Below are positions 57,911-64,000 of a stretch of 64,000 nucleotides of DNA, piece after piece. Within the stretch, counting starts at the first letter, position 1; every line of letters begins with the position of its first letter. The notes beneath the pieces are model-generated. The model was not told the DNA's origin. It ran no database searches and was given only the letters and a program-made list of their open reading frames with translations. Source of the stretch: Gentiana macrophylla (taxonomy: Eukaryota; Streptophyta; Magnoliopsida; Gentianales; Gentianaceae); assembly GCA_026214975.1 (NCBI GenBank), contig CM047814.1, positions 19,987,541 to 20,051,540 on the forward strand. The letters are read 5' to 3'. Made by a program: the position numbers and the translations under genes.

Positions 57911-58800
57911 ATGACCCGAAGCTCTAAAGAACCTCTCATCGAGCCGATTCAAGAGATTGAAGCTTATGCACGTCACAGGAACAGTCAGCGCCGAGGAGAG
58001 ATCCTGATCGCTAGTCCAAATCCCCTATTTGAGGAAGAAAGGGTAGTAGAAAGCTCACTTTCAGAATCCTCAGAAGAAATGGAGGATTCACCAAATCATA
58101 GAGATGGCAAAGAGCCCTTAATCCAACATGACGCACCAGGGAAAACCTCGAACACTACTGGTGGTAACGCAACACTGCCGTTGCAAACTCCACCGAGGAC
58201 CCCTCGTCATGAACCGTTAAGAGAGGACAAAACAGTGTTACATCAGTTGATAACTCCACAGTTTAATCAGAGGCGAGGATTGGACAAAGACACAGAGAGG
58301 ACAAAATGCTCGAATACTCGTAACTTGGACCCGAATTAGACCAAGAGATCAGAATCGAGTAATCGCAAATGCTAAGGAACATGAGAACCAACAGGGTTCC
58401 AAACCCGTATCCTCGGAAACCCCTATGCGGTTAGCTTTATAAACAATGAATTATCAGCCACAGAGGGCTCAGCAGGTGCAAGGACCGAGAGTCTGCCGAG
58501 ATTATGTGACTACTCCGTAGGAAATCACGGGGCATAATCCAATTCGAGTACCTCCTATTAATGCCAACAACATGGATATAAAGCAGAATATCTTGAACAT
58601 GTTGGGGGAACACGCCTTGTTCCACGGGAAGTCAACTGAGAACCCGAACAGCTTTCTGGATCATTTTCTCCAGATTTGTGGGACGATGAGATATAATGGG
58701 GTTAGCGACGAGGCAATAAAGCTGATAGTTTTTCCGTTTGCACTGAGAAGAGCTGCTAAGGATTGGTACGATTCATTACCTAATGATTCGAATAATCTCT
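57911..58800 (+). pseudogene. gag: Athila-like gag, truncated and frameshifted
   Basis: The start at 57911 gives MTRSSKEPLIEPIQEIEAYA, open to 58339, an acidic and disordered-looking N-terminus. After a break, a frame from about 58500 reads EITGHNPIRVPPINANNMDI. It then continues in the capsid domain FHGKSTENPNSFLDHFLQIC, GTMRYNGVSDEAIKLIVFPF and ALRRAAKDWYDSLP, a clear retrotransposon gag match. Gag similarity stops at about 58795, where the frame continues without a stop into unrelated sequence (the transposon-protein gene below). No protease, RT or integrase follows in the window. Confidence 0.8.
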
Positions 58801-58817
58801 TTTTAGTGTACCTTTCA

Positions 58818-59631
58818 ATGGCTAACCCTCATGCTCCTGTGTTAATTCACAATGACGAAGTTGATTTGTCATTGGACGAGCAGTCTCTCATAATCCGTTT
58901 CACAAAAGAAGAGGAGAGGCGTGAGTACGTGACTAACTGGATGGCAAGAGCTGTTGTTCCAGAGAGACGATTGAATATGGAAAGTCTACCTACTTTGATC
59001 AGAAACTTTTTCCGAGATAACGGGTGGCATGGTGTCCCTCAAAGCGCATTAAGCTTTCATCACGTGAATCGGTCTATTGTGCGTGAATTTTACGCTTGTC
59101 TAGCAACGGCAGAGCTCAATGAAATGTGCGTCATAGTGCGAGGCGTTCCCGTCCATTTGAATAATAAATGGATCAACGACGAGTATGCCATTCCAGAATA
59201 TCCTCAGGGTTTGGATTTCTTTCTTTTTCCGGATGTCCTACAGTGTGACATGGCTGTTTTATTTGGGAAGACGCATCTGTGGGAACATGTGAGGCCTCAG
59301 CGGCCTACCCGCCCTTCACCCTGGTCCTGGTACGGTCCATTCCTTCCTTTCCTTATTATGTTTCTTGCCACCAATATGTATGGTACGGTGAATTACACCG
59401 CACCGGCATTTGATTTGTATGCCCTTGCTTACGCATCTATTACTTCTGTTTCGACGTTGAGAGTATATTTCATCTAGTATTCGGCGGATAGCAAAGGGCA
59501 ATGCAGGAGATGGATATATATTTTTCCCGTATCTGATCACAAGTCTATGCGTTAGGTCTGTCGGGGTGCCGGAATATGTTGAAGATGATGTGACATACGG
59601 TCATGATGACGTTATCACATACGAAACTTAA
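58818..59631 (+). pseudogene. Plant transposon protein (Transposase_32/PTH type)
   Basis: An ATG at 58818 starts MANPHAPVLIHNDEVDLSLD. The open frame runs to 59477 and the similarity continues in another frame to a stop at 59631 (SSIRRIAKGNAGDGYIFFPY, then LITSLCVRSVGVPEYVEDDV). Family-like blocks are SIVREFYACLATAELNEMCV, IVRGVPVHLNNKWINDEYAI and the C-terminal FFPYLITSLCVRSVGVP. These recall the putative plant transposon protein domain found in many plant TE genes of unknown activity. One frameshift near 59460 splits it. It is fused in frame downstream of the Athila gag, so a prediction merging both would be a chimera. Confidence 0.6.
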
Positions 59632-59992
59632 ATATGATGAAAGTGTTCATCTTTTATTCATGTTATTTTAGTATTTATTTTTTAGATATATCACCTTTCA
59701 TTTCGGTTTATTTTTGTATTGTTATTTTTATGTTCATCTACTATAGATGTTATTTTTATGTCCTCTCGACTATTTAAGTTTTTTTAGGTGTTATGTGTTC
59801 TTGTTGGTGCCCAAAAACCTTTTGGACTCGCATTCAAATTTCTTATATAAATATTATAAATTTACAATAAAAAAGCAAAGCAGAATTTAGAAGATAAATA
59901 TTGCAACGCCAAAAGTTGAGATAAAACCAAAATAAATGTCAAATGTTGGACGATACACGACTCCCGAACAACAAATATACAAATTACACCGC
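59632..59992. other. Gap between convergent transposon genes
   Basis: T-rich sequence between the plus-strand transposon protein and the minus-strand Ulp1 gene. It probably holds both 3' ends. No further gene is seen. Confidence 0.5.
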
Positions 59993-62900
59993 TTATCGTT
60001 GACAAAATAAATCTACGGCCATTTTGATCTGAGCACAGTGAAAAGTTGCATCACTCGGCTCAAATATGTGTGCGTCGTTGATGATTGTAAGCTCCATAAT
60101 CTTCAGACTGAAAACCGGACAGCGTTCCCTGCATATTAAAGCCATAAATTTTAGAACTGAATGTTTGAAATTAAAAAATATGAATAAGGTTTGATACGTA
60201 CCGGTACTCCGTCTGTGGACATCCAGTCTCGTCGTGTAGGACTGTATAGAATGGTGTTTGAGATGGATCGATCATCCATTGGATTGTCCTGCAATCTTGT
60301 GATGCCGATAACATTAACCTCATGTATAGATCCCATTTCCGTATGATCCGGTCAATGTGGGTCGAGTCACCGCTTCTGTATCGGCTGTCGTGCACCGTTA
60401 TTGTACATTCACTGATTGACATGCGCACAAGCATCCAATGCTCCGTGTTAATCATCCAGATAGCATATGCGATCATTTTCTTGGTCCATTTAGAAGTTTC
60501 CAATGTCAAAACAGCCGGAACCACCGCATCCATGTTGCCCTCCCATTTCTCTAGTTCAGGCACAATAGTACTTGCGAATGAGGCATAAGACAAACTCGCA
60601 TATTTTTCATACTGATTAGGGTAAGCTGCCATACGAGCAGACAACAGTCCCACATACGAGTCAATGTGCTGCAAATGGGATTTATTACTCAGTCACAATA
60701 TTACGATAAAAAAACGTAATACATGTTAAAAAAATTCAAATACAAGTTTAAATAAGTTTACCTGCGCATTTATCTGATAACCTTGAAACAAAATATAGCT
60801 GAAAAAATCTCGATCCGCAGGGTAAGGTAATATTTCCTCGTCGGTTTTAAGCCCCCCGACTAATAACTTGGTCGTATCACCTTCACTTGATCCGATCCAT
60901 TTTTTTAGTTCGTTGTACTCCTGCTCGATAGTCCTCCGAGCGGGTGTGTGCCTATCGTCCTCAGGCCGTTTTTTAGGCTGAATCCACTGGGTATTATCCT
61001 TCCTAAAGTACTCAGTCGGCTTCAGGGTCGATCGAAGGCCCATTTTTATTTGAAGTGCAGGCTCTTTGTAGCTCCCCCTCCCCCTCCCCCTCCCCCTCAT
61101 TGTATTCAAACCTGGCATCGCTTGGGGCCCTAGAAGAGTGCCAGTGTCTGTCGAACTCATCTCCGCATGCACATCATCAATATCGAATTCTGGACCTAGA
61201 CCAGCACACTCAAATGAAAAATCATTCAATGGGTCAAGATGGGTGCTTTGCTCTATCTCAGGGTGTTGACCCTGAACGGATGGTGTGCCTTGTGGACCTG
61301 AAGACGGCCCAGCTTGGGACCCTGATACCTGAAGCCCTGAAGGAGTAACTTGGGACGGTGACGCCAGATGAACATTCCTAAAAGGTGTCTGCTCCGTGTT
61401 TGTATCACAACCTCGAGGTGTCTGGTCCGTGTTTGTATCACAACCTTGAGGTGTCTCAGTCTCAGGCTCACGGTTTCCTTGTGTAGCTGAAGACGGCCCA
61501 ACTTCGGTGGTTGGTGTGCTTTGGGTCCTGTCGAGATGTGGAGGTGAGTCACAGTCCTGGGAGCCTTCTGATACAGATGTCCCTCTTCGGGGCCTAAGTG
61601 TACCCCGTATAATAAAGGTAATGGTGTGAATTTAAATTTCTATTAACAAGATAAATGCAATTATATTTGTATTTAGGAGTTAATGCGAACATGTTGCTCC
61701 GCCGCCCTTTTTAACGACTCGAGGTAACGCGTATGTCGTTCTTCAACTACTCTGGTAGTTGTTACCTGGGCCTCTCTCAGACGTGCCATTTCAGCCTGCA
61801 TTTCACTCAGCTTAGCATTCGTTTCAGCATACTTAGCCTTCGTTTCAATCAACTCGGCCTTTGTTTCCATCAACTCAGTCCTGACTTCTCTTAACGCATT
61901 GTCAACTATACGCGTGATTTCAGGCACCAGTGATTCTAACGGCACAACACCCCCTACAATAGGTATACTACCACCGCCTATATCGAATTGTTGAGAATAC
62001 GATGTTGTACCCGGAGGGTTTGCGGATGTAGCGCACTCGTCTGTTCGTCATGACGGGCTTGGCGAGATGGTCGCTCGTCCTGAGCATCAACTCCTGGACG
62101 CTCACGGACTATGCCATCCAAATTGGACCTTGGGGGAACACGTCTTTGACCAGGGACAGGATCCGGGACAACCACGGGGGGAACAGGTAATTCACGATGT
62201 GGAGCTGTAACCTCCGCCTCCGGCAACCCTATACCAATTATGAACTGCCTATCTTCGGCGGTTGTCAAAATCTCAGCGACCATCTCAACCTGCATAAAGG
62301 AAAAAAAAAGGCAACCGATTTTAAATACAATGTTTAAAAATATTGCTGACAATGTAGATTGATAACAATGATAATATAATACATACCCATGGAGTAACAC
62401 CGGATGTAGGATTGACCAATGATTTGTAATAGACCCGCCGACAAGTGCATTTCCATCTCAAAAACTTGGACGAGCATTAGCTTGACCTTCTACCACTTGT
62501 TGCAAATCCTCGTCATCAGAAGTGTAGGCATTGCATGGAAACACCACAATCAGAAGCGTATAAACAACCGGAGAAGCGTGACTTATACGGTTCCCATTTC
62601 TTTTAGGTACAAGATCCTTACACTCAAATACTATCTTACGCCAATTCAACATTAAATTGTTAAAAATATCGCCCCATGGAAATGTCTCGACCAGTTGTAG
62701 GTTCTCGACAATATAAAAAAATCGGGCGGTATTACCACCTGTGGTCGCTTTCGATTATTAACCCATAAACAACAGACACTAAAGCCATCCGGTATATAGT
62801 TTCAACGTCATTCGATGCCATAATCGCGATTCGATTTTTTTGCAACGTCACATTCTTGATGTACTTATGGAGAGTACAACTAACATCAAAACACCTTGAC

Positions 62901-63248
62901 TGATCAGGCAATTCAACATCCAAATCTCCAAATCTGTACCCAATTATGAATGCAAACTCTCTTCTATCGCCAATCTTAAAATGAAGCTCGTCGTCTCGGT
63001 CTGGATAAACCATATTGAAATACAGGTATGCTATTAGCCGCCCCTTGAATTCCCAATTGTTACTTATAAAACGAAGAAACGGACCAAACACTGATCCCTC
63101 CAATCTATTCCACAACGCTCTGTTTGGTGTAGCATTGTGCAATAACTCTTGTAGTCTTGTAAGAGTAGCACTTTCCGCATGGAACAACAATTCGGCATTA
63201 AAAAAAAATTCAGGCGGATGAATCAATGTTCCACGTGGTGTTGGATAA
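59993..63248 (-). pseudogene. DUF1985 / Ulp1 (C48) protease gene of a plant TE, 5' end outside window
   Basis: Minus-strand exons by splice signals: 62387-63248, about 61690-62289, about 60762-61605, 60202-60668, 59993-60128. Exon 1 carries a DUF1985-like domain: SVFGPFLRFISNNWEFKGRL, FKIGDRREFAFIIGYRFGDL and ETFPWGDIF. The next exon has a heptad coiled coil, TELMETKAELIETKAKYAET. The third has an Arg-Gly run (RGRGRGRG) and ends YILFQGYQINAQ. The last two form a Ulp1-like cysteine protease: WMINTEHWMLVRMSISECTI (His), VHDSRYR (Asp), CPQTEYRERCPVFSLKIMEL (Gln and Cys, with Pro where Gly is usual after Cys). Such proteins occur in Mutator-like and other plant TEs and may remove SUMO. One-base shifts near 62740, 62470 and 62050 break the frame. 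The upstream intron holds the AT arrays at the window edge. Confidence 0.7.
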
Positions 63249-63271
63249 CTAGTATTAAAAATGTGTTAAGA

Positions 63272-63274
<3 letters not shown>

Positions 63275-63321
<47 letters not shown>
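63275..63321. repeat. (AT)n microsatellite
   Basis: About 22 AT units in the presumed intron of the Ulp1 gene. A flanking unit AACTTAAGAAAATAAGTGTATATATAACTTTATATATAAATATACTGACT-type sequence recurs at 63324-63385 and 63396-63446. Confidence 0.95.
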
Positions 63322-63327
<6 letters not shown>

Positions 63328-63486
63328 TAAGAAAATAAGTGTATATATAACTTTATATATAAATATACTGACTATATATATATATATATATATATAACTT
63401 AAGAAAATAAGTGTATATATAACTTTATATATAAATATACTGACTATATATATATGTATATTGTGAGAGACAAAATATATAATCAT

Positions 63487-63489
<3 letters not shown>

Positions 63490-63556
<67 letters not shown>
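63490..63556. repeat. Compound (TA)n(TG)n microsatellite
   Basis: About 17 TA units followed by about 16 TG units. Confidence 0.95.
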
Positions 63557-63559
<3 letters not shown>

Positions 63560-63782
63560 TGTATAATTTCTCCCCATGTATGTGTATATGTCTGTGTGTG
63601 TGTGCTTAAATCGTATGTAAATATAAAATTATCTGTGTGTATAATTTCTTTCACTTGATAATAAATATATATGCGATGGCAAAAATATGTGATAAAATAA
63701 GTGTATATATAACTTTATACATAAATGTACTGGAATATATACACACACAAACGAGAAAATATACATTTACGTCACTGTAGTA

Positions 63783-63953
<171 letters not shown>

Positions 63954-64000
63954 TAAGAGTATATATATATATTTGTAACGGGCATCCGTGTTAAACAATC

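Noticed and set aside
58572..59477. A single 301-residue protein
   Set aside because: The first 74 or so residues are Athila gag and the rest is a plant transposon-protein domain starting at its own ATG (58818). The in-frame join looks accidental.

Overview
This is nuclear DNA from a flowering plant, probably a eudicot. It is AT-rich, its genes have many short exons with GT-AG introns, and most of it is layered transposable elements (TEs): Copia and Ty3/Gypsy LTR retrotransposons, hAT, Harbinger-, Stowaway- and Mutator-type elements, and a tRNA-derived SINE. I cannot name the species. All calls come from reading the sequence; no search was run.

Host genes. (1) A small single-exon gene of a plant-specific family, minus strand, 1160-1594. 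(2) A complete 15-exon NOC4 homologue, plus strand, 31054-38786, 601 codons before the stop; NOC4 works in nucleolar 40S ribosome assembly. (3) A six-exon cinnamoyl-CoA-reductase-like NAD(P)H-dependent reductase, plus strand, 40222-42372, whose exons sum to one base short of an open frame. (4) A four-exon TANGO2/NRDE-domain gene, minus strand, 42652-50334, whose second intron holds a 5.2 kb Copia element. Genes 2-4 form the one gene-rich island.

TE layout. At 1.9-12.1 kb a Harbinger-like inverted-repeat element is split by a 9 kb non-coding LTR element (LARD-like, minus strand). At 14.2-24.2 kb lies a 10.0 kb Tat-type Gypsy element with a perfect 5-bp target duplication, a decayed gag-pol and an antisense extra ORF. 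At 27.1-30.7 kb and 51.5-54.1 kb lie two related inverted-repeat elements that look like Pack-MULEs, each carrying fragments of host-like genes. At 50.8-51.3 kb a hAT element carries a copy of a NOC4 intron segment. From about 54.7 kb to the window end is an Athila-like LTR with a gag remnant, nested smaller elements, a plant-transposon-protein gene, and an antisense DUF1985/Ulp1-protease gene that runs off the right edge.

The most notable points are TE capture of host sequence (two Pack-MULE candidates and the hAT element with NOC4 intron DNA), a repeated AGTGGGAG motif through a coding-free LTR element, and the convergent transposon-protein/Ulp1 pair beside an Athila gag. Many disruptions between repeat copies are short block changes at CG or CTG/CAG sites. 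This raises the possibility that some TE frameshifts, and the reductase frameshift, are consensus errors rather than real mutations.
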